From SZUA-442 sp963753185 (GTDB lineage: Bacteria > Actinomycetota > Acidimicrobiia > Spongiisociales > UBA5794), in contig CAVWBO010000007.1 of the NCBI GenBank assembly GCA_963753185.1, positions 2,108,001 to 2,172,000 of the forward strand: 64,000 nucleotides of DNA, in the 5' to 3' direction. How positions within the stretch are numbered: position 1 is the first letter of the stretch; every line of letters begins with the position of its first letter. This document shows, piece after piece, positions 1 through 7,881 of the stretch. A model generated the notes under the pieces. The model was not told the origin of the DNA. It saw only the letters and a list, made by a program, of their open reading frames with translations, and did no database searches. The position numbers were made by a program, and so were the translations under genes.

Positions 1-841
1 GGATCTCGGAGAGCGCCGTCTGCTGGTCGGTCGTCAACTCGAAGGGGAGGGAACCAACGTACCGCTCGAGCAGAGGACCACGAATCGAGTTCGATACGCC
101 GACCTGAGTCTCGAACTCGTCGTGCGCACGGACCCGCAGGGCCATCTGGATGCGAAGGAACTCGTCAAAGACGAGGCGCCGCCGAGCCTGGTCGACGTCA
201 GAGAGATCCTCGGGGAAGTGGATCCGCTCGATCGCGAATGACCGGTCGACGAGATCGTAGGCATCGAGGGTCGCCTCGTCGAGGACGTCACGCACCGGGA
301 TCGACCGACGGACCGCATTCGCGATCGATGAGCGGAGCGTGGCCGCCTTGATCCCTGCGATCGTCGAATAGATGGGTACGACCCGACCAGTGGTGAGTGC
401 CGGCTCGCGCGAGAGCCTGTCGACGTCAGGACCCGTCATCTGGAGCCTGCTACCGAACCTCTCGAGTTTGCCGGATAGCGCCACCTCCTCACCCTCGTCG
501 AGCTTGATGTACGGGTTGAACCACACGATTCGAACGGAGCTCGTACCGTCGGACACGTTCGCTTCGATCATCCTTCGGCCCCGTGAGATGCGCCGGCTGG
601 AGAACGTCCTGACGACGCCACCGATCGTGACCTCCTCACCGATCGGGGCGGAGGCGATGTCGAAGAGCTGGCTCCGATCGATGTAGCGCCGCGGCGGTGT
701 CAGGAGGAGGTCGGCGACCGAGCGGATGCCATTGGCCACGAGCTTCTTCAGATAGCCGGGCCCGATGCCCTTGACCCGGTCAACAGGAAGGGCGGCGAGG
801 TAGACGAGCGTTCGCTGCGCGCCGTCGTTCGATGAGGTCAT
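1..841 (-). CDS. recG: ATP-dependent DNA helicase RecG, N-terminal part (cut by window start)
   Basis: About 280 N-terminal residues of a protein that runs off the left edge, read from an ATG at 841. A helix-hairpin-helix-like start (VKGIGPGYLKKL, about residues 22-33) leads into an OB-fold wedge domain (about 60-140). This is followed by the conserved RecG segment FAIERIHFPEDLSDVDQARR and then LVFDEFLRIQMAL, just before the helicase core, which lies outside the window. RecG remodels stalled forks and Holliday junctions. The gene diverges from rpmB; in many actinobacteria recG is also close to rpmB, which supports the call. The Walker motifs are not visible here, so the identification rests on the wedge domain and the linker motif. 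Confidence 0.88.
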   Translation of the reverse strand, partial: MTSSNDGAQRTLVYLAALPVDRVKGIGPGYLKKLVANGIRSVADLLLTPPRRYIDRSQLFDIASAPIGEEVTIGGVVRTFSSRRISRGRRMIEANVSDGTSSVRIVWFNPYIKLDEGEEVALSGKLERFGSRLQMTGPDVDRLSREPALTTGRVVPIYSTIAGIKAATLRSSIANAVRRSIPVRDVLDEATLDAYDLVDRSFAIERIHFPEDLSDVDQARRRLVFDEFLRIQMALRVRAHDEFETQVGVSNSIRGPLLERYVGSLPFELTTDQQTALSEI

Positions 842-849
842 GACCCGAT

Positions 850-909
850 GTTGGTCGCGACTGGGCGCAAACGTGCCGACCAACGTCGAATACCAGCATC
901 TGGCTGGTA
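850..909 (+). promoter_or_regulatory. Two consecutive hairpins in the rpmB leader
   Basis: The recG-rpmB gap holds two perfect inverted repeats. GTTGGTCG at 850-857 pairs with CGACCAAC at 877-884 (8 bp, long loop). TACCAGC at 891-897 pairs with GCTGGTA at 903-909 (7 bp, 5-nt loop). They precede an AGGAGG ribosome-binding site at about 928-933. Position suggests a structured rpmB leader or overlapping operators; function is inferred only. Confidence 0.4.
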
Positions 910-942
910 CTCTTCGTCGCTGCCTCAGGAGGTCTCCCGCAC

Positions 943-1131
943 ATGGCATACAGATGTGAAGTCTGCGGCAAGGAACCGTGGACCGGCAAGCAGGTCAGCT
1001 TCTCGCACAAGCGATCGTCGAAGACCTGGCGCCCCAACATCCAGAAGATCCGCGTCAAGTACGGCAGCAATTCACGCCGCGCACGCGTGTGCACGTCGTG
1101 CATCAAGGCCGGCAAGGTCGAAAAGGTCTGA
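943..1131 (+). CDS. rpmB: 50S ribosomal protein L28
   Basis: A 62-residue basic protein matching L28 along its full length. It starts MAYRCEVCGKEPWTGKQVS and has the family motifs SHKRS, TWRPNIQKIRV and RARVCTSCIKAGKV. Four cysteines in two CxxC pairs (near the start and at VCTSC) suggest a zinc-binding C+ paralogue. It is a large-subunit ribosomal protein. The ATG follows AGGAGG. Its TGA shares a base with the ATG of the next gene (TGATG), so the two are probably translationally coupled. Confidence 0.95.
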   Translation: MAYRCEVCGKEPWTGKQVSFSHKRSSKTWRPNIQKIRVKYGSNSRRARVCTSCIKAGKVEKV

Positions 1132-1343
1132 TGCAGGGCGTCATCAAGGCATATGACGATGCGACCGGCATCGGCATCATCGTCAGGGATGACGACCGTT
1201 CCGAGGTGATGCTCCGACCGGGCAGCCTCGATGGCTCCATGTTCCGCTTCCTGCGCCAGGGCCAACGCGTCCGCTTCGACCAGGTCGGCCAGGGCGACGA
1301 CGCGATGGCGACCAACCTCCGGTTCGGCAGCGACGGCTACTGA
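1131..1343 (+). CDS. Small cold-shock-domain-like protein
   Basis: A 70-residue protein beginning MQGVIKAYDDATGIGIIVRD. The pattern G-x-I-K-x-Y...G-x-G-x-I-x-x-D followed by FRFLRQGQRVRFD is that of a cold-shock (OB-fold) domain, although the usual aromatic RNP1 motif (KGFGFI) is replaced by TGIGIIV. It may therefore bind nucleic acid weakly or be a divergent S1/CSD fold. It overlaps the rpmB stop by one base and has no separate ribosome-binding site, so it is likely co-translated with L28. The exact role is unknown. Confidence 0.7.
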   Translation: MQGVIKAYDDATGIGIIVRDDDRSEVMLRPGSLDGSMFRFLRQGQRVRFDQVGQGDDAMATNLRFGSDGY

Positions 1344-1397
1344 CGAGCCTTCGCAGCTCCTCGCTCCCAACGACCACGCTGCTGGTAGCGTTGTCAC

Positions 1398-1631
1398 ATG
1401 GTTCAAGCATTCGTGCTCATCCAGACGGACAGTGGGAAGGCCTCGGAGGTCTCTCGCGCCATCGGCCAGATCGACGGCGTGAAGTCGGCCGAGGCCGTAA
1501 CGGGACCGTATGACGTGATCGTGGCGGCGGAGGCAGCCGATGTCGACGCGCTCGGCCACCTCGTCGTGACCCAGATCCAGCCCGTCCCCGGCATCGTGCG
1601 CACCCTGACCTGTCCGGTCGTCCGGCTCTAG
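1398..1631 (+). CDS. Lrp/AsnC-family ligand-binding domain protein (no DNA-binding domain)
   Basis: A 77-residue protein consisting only of the Lrp/AsnC C-terminal RAM (ACT-like) domain. It has the typical beta-alpha-beta start AFVLIQTDSGKASEVSRAI, the middle GPYDVIVAAEAADVDALGHLV and the end PGIVRTLTCPVV. Stand-alone RAM domains are common in actinobacteria and bind small ligands, often amino acids. No helix-turn-helix is present. A -10-like TAGCGT lies 6 nt before the ATG, which suggests a leaderless mRNA. Its TAG stop shares a CTAG palindrome with the stop of the convergent ddl gene. Confidence 0.85.
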   Translation: MVQAFVLIQTDSGKASEVSRAIGQIDGVKSAEAVTGPYDVIVAAEAADVDALGHLVVTQIQPVPGIVRTLTCPVVRL

Positions 1632-2677
1632 TCCTGACGAACCGACAGGTCGGCCCGCCTGGTGTGACGCTCGACCGCGGCCTCGACGAGGCCGTTGCAC
1701 AGGTCGGGATAGGACACCCCAGAAGCGATCCACATCTTCGGGAAGCCACTGATCGAGGTGAACCCGGGCATCGTGTTCGCCTCGTTGAACCAGAACTCTC
1801 GCGAGTCGCGTTCGTAGAAGAAGTCGATGCGAGCCAGCCCGTCGAGGCCGAGCAGGGCGAACACTCGCTCCGCGAGGCGCCGAACCTTCTCGGTGTCGTC
1901 AGCCGGAAGGTCAGCGGGTGCCTCGAACCTCGACGTGTCGTCTGCGTACTTCGCGTCGTACGTGTACCAACCCGATGCCACCAGCACCTCACCCGGCACG
2001 GACGCCCGAGGTCCGTCGAGAACGGCCACCTCGATCTCGCGCCCCTCGATCTCCTGCTCGACGACGACCTTGGAGTCGTAGCGAAACGCGTTCGTGACTG
2101 CATCCTTCAGTCCATCCTCGGACACGACGCGGGTGATCCCGACCGACGATCCCTGCGCAGACGGCTTGACGAACACGGGTAGGCGCAAGGACCGAACCGA
2201 CTCCTCGAGGGCCTGTTGCGCGTCGTCCTCCCACGAGTCACGGCGAATCGTCCGCCAACGCGCCGTCTGGATCCCGGATGCCGAGACCAGCTGCTTCGTG
2301 AGGTCCTTGTCCATGGCGAGGGCACTTCCGAGCACTCCACATCCGACATAGGGGACTCCGCAGGTCTCGAACATGCCCTGGACCGTGCCGTCCTCACCCT
2401 GTGGTCCATGGAGCACAGGAAAGGCGACGTCGAAGCCGATGTCGTCAGGGCCCACGAACAGGTGACCGCCGGGAACGCTCATCGACACGACCCTGCCCTG
2501 TGCCCTGAACGGGCGAACGGACGCGTCTGCGAGGAACCACGAACCAGAACGATCGATGCCGACGGGGATGACACGATGCCCGGAGGCGACGAGCGCATCG
2601 TGGACCGAGACCGCAGACGCGCACGATACCTCATGCTCTGCCGAGCGTCCGCCGAAGAGAAGGAGCACACGTGACAT
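1628..2677 (-). CDS. ddl: D-alanine--D-alanine ligase
   Basis: A 349-residue ATP-grasp enzyme joining two D-alanines for the peptidoglycan stem peptide, in the cytoplasm. Visible family features are the N-terminal LLFGGRSAEHEVS, the ATP-grasp segment VFVKPSAQGSSVGITRV, VVVEQEIEGREIEVAVL, and the metal/substrate-binding end ARIDFF...WFNEANTMPGFT. Length is normal and the gene is complete. It converges with the Lrp-like gene through overlapping stop codons. The family call is firm. Confidence 0.95.
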   Translation of the reverse strand: MSRVLLLFGGRSAEHEVSCASAVSVHDALVASGHRVIPVGIDRSGSWFLADASVRPFRAQGRVVSMSVPGGHLFVGPDDIGFDVAFPVLHGPQGEDGTVQGMFETCGVPYVGCGVLGSALAMDKDLTKQLVSASGIQTARWRTIRRDSWEDDAQQALEESVRSLRLPVFVKPSAQGSSVGITRVVSEDGLKDAVTNAFRYDSKVVVEQEIEGREIEVAVLDGPRASVPGEVLVASGWYTYDAKYADDTSRFEAPADLPADDTEKVRRLAERVFALLGLDGLARIDFFYERDSREFWFNEANTMPGFTSISGFPKMWIASGVSYPDLCNGLVEAAVERHTRRADLSVRQD

Positions 2678-2726
2678 GGAGCGAGGTTACCGTGTGACCC
2701 GATCTCCACCGAGGTAATCAGCGGCC

Positions 2727-4490
2727 GTGGAACGCACCGATCCGATCATCGAGTACCGAATCCGTGTGATCGTCACCGGACTGATCGTGTCGTGGTTCGG
2801 CTTCATCGGTGTCGCCGTGTGGACGGTGACGTCGACGGACCTCACCACCATGTCCTTGGCGATCCTCCTCGGTGGCTTCCTGATCGCCCTCATCATCCTT
2901 TCGGTCGCTCCGTGGCGGACGATGCTCTCGTCCGGCATCGGCGACTGGGTGCTTCTCGCCTGGGTGGTCGGCCTGCTCGTCGCCGTCGCCATCCTCGGCG
3001 TCACGGGGGATGACGCACCGTCGGCGATCGGGTTCCTGCTCGTGACCTTCTTCGCTGCTGCCACCCTGCTCCCGAACGGCATCCTCCTGACCGTTGGACT
3101 CGCATCGGCGCTGCTCTACGGCTTCACGGTCTTCGACGACACCGGCCTCGGGCGGTTGGATGGGATGACCCTCCTCGCCTTCGTCGGGTCGTTGATCTTC
3201 GTCCTCCTGTTGTCCGTGGGCATCAGGACCCAGCTGGAGCAAACCTCGTCCGCCTATGCCGAGATGGTCGAACGCGAGGCGGTGCTTGCTCGTCGCGAAC
3301 GCGAGATGAGCCAGCTCTATGACGTGTCCCGAACCATCGGCGCAGGGTCAAAGCTCGACGAGGTACTCCCCGAGCTCGTCGGTCGCGTTGCCCAATCCGT
3401 GCGCGCCCGCGTGGGCCTTGTGCTGTTGTACGATCCCGAGACCGAGCACCTCGACCTCATGTCGCCGATCTGGGCCGCAGGTCATACCGTGCCGGCCGAT
3501 CCGTTGACGCTCAGCCTCGACGAGCCTGGTATCGGGCCCCGAGTGTTCATGGGGGGCGATCCGGTCCTCGTCAACGACACGAGGACCGCGCCGGATGTCG
3601 ATCGCCTCATCTCGGAGCTCCAGGCCGATCGTGTCGCGGCCGTGGCGATGAGGATCGAGAATCGGACGATCGGTGTGCTCCTGGTCGCGGACAAGGCCGA
3701 AGCGTTCACCGCCATGGACATCGAGACCCTCCAGTCCGTTGCCGCGCCAGCCGCGCTCGTCATGAACCAGATGGCCCGCTACGAGCGCGCACGGTCCACC
3801 GGCGAACGGATGGCGGAACTCGCCGAGCTCAAGACCGACTTCGTGTCGGTCGTCTCCCATGAGCTGCGCACACCCCTCACCAGCATCATCGGCGCCCTCT
3901 CGACGCTCCAGAGACCCGAACTCATGCCGGACGATCCGCGCTCGCGCCAACTCATCGACATGGCATCCAAACAGTCGAACCGTTTGAAGACGCTGATCGA
4001 GGACCTCCTCGTGATGTCACGTATCGAGGCCGACTCGCTGCCTGTTCGACCGGAGACGATCGACCTCGGACCATATATCGAGGATCTGCTCGGCACGTTG
4101 CCGGGGGGCGACGTCATCGACTACCAGCCGACCCCCGGGAGCGATCGCGTCGTGGCAGATCCGGACCACCTCACCAGGGTCATCACGAACCTCGTGGACA
4201 ACGCAATCAAGTACGGGGGCGATACGACGATCGAGCTCGTCACATCTGTCAGCGCAGGCGAGGTGCACATCTCGATCGTCGACCACGGGCCGGGGATCCC
4301 GTACGAGCAGCACGATCGGATGTTCGAGCGGTTCACCCAACTCCAGCCGCACGCAACACGATCGAAGGGAGGGGCGGGACTCGGCCTGTCGATCGTGAAG
4401 GGCCTCGTCGAGGCGATGGGCGGTCGGGTGTGGTTCGAGCCAACCGTCGGAGGTGGGGCGACCTTCACGGTCGCCATCCCCGCCGCCTGA
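2727..4490 (+). CDS. Membrane sensor histidine kinase with GAF domain
   Basis: A 587-residue kinase. About five or six hydrophobic segments occupy residues 10-165 as a membrane sensor. A short coiled region follows (about 170-200), then a GAF domain (about 205-345), then the dimerisation/phosphoacceptor helix with VVSHELRTPL (His about 378). The HATPase domain has the N box NLVDNAIKYG, the G1 box DHGPGIP and the G2 region GGAGLGLSIVKG. It presumably autophosphorylates and signals to a response regulator, but none is adjacent; the only receiver in this window is the solo protein at 38147. The start is GTG at 2727, 49 nt after the divergent ddl start. Confidence 0.9.
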   Translation: MERTDPIIEYRIRVIVTGLIVSWFGFIGVAVWTVTSTDLTTMSLAILLGGFLIALIILSVAPWRTMLSSGIGDWVLLAWVVGLLVAVAILGVTGDDAPSAIGFLLVTFFAAATLLPNGILLTVGLASALLYGFTVFDDTGLGRLDGMTLLAFVGSLIFVLLLSVGIRTQLEQTSSAYAEMVEREAVLARREREMSQLYDVSRTIGAGSKLDEVLPELVGRVAQSVRARVGLVLLYDPETEHLDLMSPIWAAGHTVPADPLTLSLDEPGIGPRVFMGGDPVLVNDTRTAPDVDRLISELQADRVAAVAMRIENRTIGVLLVADKAEAFTAMDIETLQSVAAPAALVMNQMARYERARSTGERMAELAELKTDFVSVVSHELRTPLTSIIGALSTLQRPELMPDDPRSRQLIDMASKQSNRLKTLIEDLLVMSRIEADSLPVRPETIDLGPYIEDLLGTLPGGDVIDYQPTPGSDRVVADPDHLTRVITNLVDNAIKYGGDTTIELVTSVSAGEVHISIVDHGPGIPYEQHDRMFERFTQLQPHATRSKGGAGLGLSIVKGLVEAMGGRVWFEPTVGGGATFTVAIPAA

Positions 4491-4505
4491 CCTCCCGGGA
4501 CGGGC

Positions 4506-5312
4506 TCAGTCGTCCGTCGAGGGAACGATGTATCCCTCTGTGTCGCCCGCCGCCACGGCATGGAAGCCTCCATCGACGTGCACGACCTCGCCGGTCGTCG
4601 CACTCGCATAGTCCGAGAGGAGGAAACACGCCATGTTCGCGACAGGTTCCGGATCCCGCGGTTCCCAACCGAGCGGCGCACGGACCTGCCAGAGGTTCTC
4701 GTACTGGGTGAAGCCAGGTATCGACTTTGCGGCAACCGTTCCGAGCGGACCCGCCGAGACGAGGTTCACGCGTATCTGATCGGAACCCAGATACCGCGCG
4801 AGGTAACGGTTCACCGACTGGAGCGCCGACTTCGAGACGCCCATCCAGTCGTACGCGGGCCACGCGTGCGAATTGTCGAAGTCGAGACCGACGAGCCCCC
4901 CTCCACCCGCCTTCTTGAGCAGCGGCCGGAGCCCGACGGCGAGGGTCTTGTACGAGAAGGCAGACGTCAGGAATGCAGTGCTCGCCGACGCAGCAGGCGT
5001 TTCGAGGAAGTTCCCGCCGAGCGCGTCGTTCGGCGCGAATGCGATGGCATGGAGAGCGCCGTGGAGTTCTCCCCACCGACGATCGAGGTCGGCAACGAGC
5101 GCTTCCATGTGGGCCTCGTCGTTGATGTCGAGCTCGAGGACGTCGGCGGGATCGGGGAGCCGCTTCGCAGACCTGGTCGTCAGGGACATCCCACGTCCGA
5201 AACCCGTCAGCACCACCGAAGCCCCGAGTTCCTGGGCCACTCGAGCGGTATGGAACGCTATCGAGTCGTCGGTCAGCACGCCCGTGATGAGCAGCTTCTT
5301 CCCGGCCAGCAT
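4506..5312 (-). CDS. fabI: Enoyl-[acyl-carrier-protein] reductase (NADH), InhA-like
   Basis: A 268-residue SDR-fold reductase for the last step of type II fatty-acid elongation. The N-terminus KKLLITGVLTDDSIAFHTAR is the FabI/InhA nucleotide-binding motif. The catalytic Tyr and Lys are in AWPAYDWMGVSKSAL (Tyr about 154, Lys about 161), and the LVGLDFDNSHA segment resembles mycobacterial InhA more than enterobacterial FabI. The C-terminus has the usual GEVVHVDGGFHA. A structured leader that can mask its ribosome-binding site lies upstream at 5315-5367. A mycolate role cannot be assumed outside mycolate makers; general fatty-acid synthesis is the safe reading. Confidence 0.93.
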   Translation of the reverse strand: MLAGKKLLITGVLTDDSIAFHTARVAQELGASVVLTGFGRGMSLTTRSAKRLPDPADVLELDINDEAHMEALVADLDRRWGELHGALHAIAFAPNDALGGNFLETPAASASTAFLTSAFSYKTLAVGLRPLLKKAGGGGLVGLDFDNSHAWPAYDWMGVSKSALQSVNRYLARYLGSDQIRVNLVSAGPLGTVAAKSIPGFTQYENLWQVRAPLGWEPRDPEPVANMACFLLSDYASATTGEVVHVDGGFHAVAAGDTEGYIVPSTDD

Positions 5313-5314
5313 CG

Positions 5315-5367
5315 GTGCCCCCTTCGTGGTGTGAGCGCGAGACTAGTCGCGCTCGCTGCGGGGGCAC
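5315..5367 (-). promoter_or_regulatory. fabI leader hairpin that can sequester the ribosome-binding site
   Basis: On the minus strand, GTGCCCCC (5367-5360) pairs perfectly with GGGGGCAC (5322-5315). The second arm contains the purine-rich ribosome-binding site ending 5 nt before the fabI ATG. Inside the loop a second perfect hairpin forms, GAGCGCGA with TCGCGCTC (5354-5347 with 5340-5333). Folding would hide the ribosome-binding site. Regulation is inferred from geometry alone. Confidence 0.45.
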
Positions 5368-5400
5368 GGTGTGACCGGAACCCACCGCGCTTGGACGGGT

Positions 5401-5772
5401 TCAGCCCACATTCGCCCAGGCTCGCAGTCCGAGCCCCATCACGAACAACAGCAGGATCCCGTACGTCAGCGCAGGTCGACGAGCCATCGTCGAGCGGTAC
5501 AGGTACGCGAGGGTCAGCGTGATGACGATGACGACGCCGTAGAAGACGTGGAACGAGTTTCCTGGCCGTACGTTGTTCGAATACAGATAGACCCCCGCCC
5601 CGACCTGTACGAGCATGGCTGCGATCGCAACGGCGCGTGCGATAGCGAAGGCCCTGCCAGGTTCTCGCCGTGCGAGGGCGGTGACGAGACCCCAGGCTCC
5701 CACGATCCCACACGTGACGACGGCGACGTAGAACCACCACTGGTGAAAGTCGAGTACGACGTTGAGTGGCAC
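5401..5772 (-). CDS. Small four-helix membrane protein, unknown function
   Basis: A 123-residue protein with four clear hydrophobic helices: FYVAVVTCGIVGAWGLVTAL, AIARAVAIAAMLVQVGAGVY, FHVFYGVVIVITLTLAYLY and TYGILLLFVMGLGLRAW. I chose the GTG at 5772 because AGGAG sits 8 nt upstream of it; an ATG at 5826 would add 18 residues that look non-coding. No enzymatic motif was recognised. It lies downstream of fabI on the same strand with an 88-nt gap and diverges from the methyltransferase gene. Its function is unknown. Confidence 0.7.
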   Translation of the reverse strand: MPLNVVLDFHQWWFYVAVVTCGIVGAWGLVTALARREPGRAFAIARAVAIAAMLVQVGAGVYLYSNNVRPGNSFHVFYGVVIVITLTLAYLYRSTMARRPALTYGILLLFVMGLGLRAWANVG

Positions 5773-5840
5773 GGGCTCATCTCCTGGGGTCCGGCGCTCG
5801 GTCGCTGTGCGTCCGACCGCCTGCACGGTAGGTTATCCGC

Positions 5841-7073
5841 ATGATCGAACTGCACCCCCACGGCATGGCCCACGGCGGCGAGGCCGTCGCACGGCGCGAC
5901 GGAAAGGCACACTTCGTCGCTGGTGCACTCCCCGGCGAGGTCATCGAAGCGACCGTGGTCGAGGACAAGGGATCCTGGGCCCGTGCTGAACTCATACGCA
6001 TCGTCGAGACCTCCGACGAGCGCAGGACCGCCCCATGCCCACACGCAGCGACGTGTGGCGGGTGCCAATGGCAGTTCGTCGACGAGGCCGCCCAGCGCCG
6101 GTACAAGCGCGAGACCGTCATCTCACAACTCACCCATCTCGGCAAACTCACGGACCCCGTCATCCACGAGGTCGTCTCCCCCGGTCCGGACTTCGGATAC
6201 CGCAACCGGATGGACTTCCATGTGGTCGACGGGTCGCCGGGCCTCATGCGGCCTCGATCGAACGATCCTGTCGCCCTCGACGTATGCCTCCTCATCGACC
6301 CGATGCTCGCGGAGGTATTCGACCGTCTCGGCGACCTCTCAGGTCTCGAGCGGCTCACGATCCGCGCAGGGACGAGGACCGGCGACCTCGTCTCCGTCGT
6401 GGAGGGAACCCTGCCTGCCGATTCGGACCGATGGGGAACCTCGATCGCCCGTCGGACGCCCGAAGGGCTCGAACCCATCGTCGGTGGCCCGACCTTCACC
6501 GAGATCGTCGATGGAACGTCGTTCACGATTCCCGTGGATGGATTCTTCCAGAACAACACCCAGGGGGCGGACGCGCTCGTGGCACTCGCACGGGCTGCGG
6601 CCTCGGTCGCTGCGCACGAAACCATCCTCGATGCCTACAGCGGCGTCGGACTCTTCGGTGCGACCGTCGGCAAGGGCGCAGGCCTGGTGCTCGGCATCGA
6701 TTCGTCAGACACGGCAATCGCTGCGGCGAGGCGGAACCTCACCGCGGCAGGGGTGGCCCACCGGTACATCACGGGATCGATCACCCGCGACATCGAACGT
6801 CTCGACGCCTACTGGGATGTCGCGATCGTCGACCCGCCGAGGAAGGGGCTCGGTGAGCGCGGGATCGACGCGATCACATCCGCCATGCCGCGGCGTGTCG
6901 TGTACGTCTCATGTGATCCCGCATCGCTCGCACGCGACGCACGGATCCTTGCGGCCGCGGGGTATTCCTTCGTCGAGGCGACACCCGTCGACATGTTCCC
7001 CCAGACCTATCACGTCGAGGTCGTTGCATCGTTCGACAGGGACACGGACGACGTCGATGGAGGGACTGGCTGA
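5841..7073 (+). CDS. TrmA/RlmD-family 23S rRNA or tRNA (uracil-5-)-methyltransferase
   Basis: A 410-residue SAM-dependent RNA m5U methyltransferase. An N-terminal TRAM-like region (about 1-55) precedes a [4Fe-4S] cluster motif CPHAATCGGC (Cys about 66, 72, 75) with a fourth Cys near 149 at the spacing seen in RumA/RlmD. The catalytic domain has QNNTQG, LDAYSGVGLFG (SAM binding), IVDPPRKGLG and VVYVSCDPASLARD, where the Cys is the expected nucleophile. The substrate, rRNA U1939-type or tRNA U54, cannot be told apart here. A TAGGTT element lies 6 nt before the ATG, consistent with a leaderless transcript. Confidence 0.9.
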   Translation: MIELHPHGMAHGGEAVARRDGKAHFVAGALPGEVIEATVVEDKGSWARAELIRIVETSDERRTAPCPHAATCGGCQWQFVDEAAQRRYKRETVISQLTHLGKLTDPVIHEVVSPGPDFGYRNRMDFHVVDGSPGLMRPRSNDPVALDVCLLIDPMLAEVFDRLGDLSGLERLTIRAGTRTGDLVSVVEGTLPADSDRWGTSIARRTPEGLEPIVGGPTFTEIVDGTSFTIPVDGFFQNNTQGADALVALARAAASVAAHETILDAYSGVGLFGATVGKGAGLVLGIDSSDTAIAAARRNLTAAGVAHRYITGSITRDIERLDAYWDVAIVDPPRKGLGERGIDAITSAMPRRVVYVSCDPASLARDARILAAAGYSFVEATPVDMFPQTYHVEVVASFDRDTDDVDGGTG

Positions 7074-7097
7074 CAGGCCGACCAGCGTCGCATGCGA

Positions 7098-7127
7098 TCA
7101 GCTTCATACACGGTCAGCTTCATACAC
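7098..7127. repeat. Two 14-bp direct repeats between convergent genes
   Basis: TCAGCTTCATACAC occurs at 7098-7111 and again at 7114-7127, a 16-bp period. It lies in the 80-nt gap between the convergent methyltransferase and PH-domain genes. No function is evident. Confidence 0.6.
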
Positions 7128-7153
7128 AGGGGAACCGGTGCCCGATGCGCTGG

Positions 7154-7792
7154 TCACATGTCGTTGAGCAGATCCGTCCGTTTCGCCTCGTACTCCTCTG
7201 CGGAGATGAGGCCCTCGTCCCTGAGCACAGCGAGCTTGCGGATCTGCTCCGCGTGATCCCGTTCGGGGGAGGGTGCGGGAGGCGGTGGCGCCGAGGGGCT
7301 GGAACCAGTATGTGAGTGAGCTTCCCCCTTCCCCTCGCGAGCCTTGTACAGGATCGTCTGGAAGGCGTCGGGATGGGGGATGTCCTTGAACCGGCTCTGT
7401 CCGGTGGACCCCGCCGACTCGATGAGGAGGTCACCGGCACCGAGGAGCCGTTCGATGATCGACTGGGAGAAGTTCACGTTGGTGATGCGATCGAGTGGGA
7501 TCTCGACGCCCGATTTGGCGACGAGCCCCGTACGGGTTATGAGCCTCTCGGACGTCAGGACGTACCGCGTCGTGTACCAGTTCACCAGCGGTTTGACGAC
7601 GAAGATCACGGCGAACACCGCGAGGGCGGCGATCAGGATCCACTGGAGGACGTCGAGGTTCACGGCGACCAGGATCATCGCGATCGATAGGCCGATGAAC
7701 CACAGGATCGGTATGAGGAGCAGCTTCCAGTGCGGACGGAACGAGGTGATGATCGTTTCGCCATCGGTGAGTACATCTTCAGGCCAAGGCAT
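7154..7792 (-). CDS. PH-domain (YdbS-like) membrane protein with C-terminal SHOCT domain
   Basis: A 212-residue protein. Two hydrophobic segments (LLLIPILWFIGLSIAMILVA and WILIAALAVFAVIFVV, about 25-65) precede a bacterial PH domain with the typical YVLTSERLITRTGLV and IPLDRITNVNFSQSIIERLL. A proline/serine linker follows, then a SHOCT motif at the end (EQIRKLAVLRDEGLISAEEY). Proteins of this type sit in the membrane with a cytoplasmic PH domain; the SHOCT tail is often an oligomerisation module. The physiological role is unknown. Immediately upstream of its start, on the same strand, is the 3' end of a structured RNA block. Confidence 0.85.
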   Translation of the reverse strand: MPWPEDVLTDGETIITSFRPHWKLLLIPILWFIGLSIAMILVAVNLDVLQWILIAALAVFAVIFVVKPLVNWYTTRYVLTSERLITRTGLVAKSGVEIPLDRITNVNFSQSIIERLLGAGDLLIESAGSTGQSRFKDIPHPDAFQTILYKAREGKGEAHSHTGSSPSAPPPPAPSPERDHAEQIRKLAVLRDEGLISAEEYEAKRTDLLNDM

Positions 7793-7881
7793 CGCGTCAC
7801 GTTACCACGTCGCAGCCGATCAAAAGCGCTCAGAGGAAGCGATTTCCCTAGGCCTTCCGGGCATCCGTTCCGGACACCCTT

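Noticed and set aside
780..1733. 317-residue minus-strand frame across rpmB and neighbours
   Set aside because: It is the shadow of rpmB, the cold-shock-like gene and the Lrp-type gene, which have clear family matches on the plus strand.
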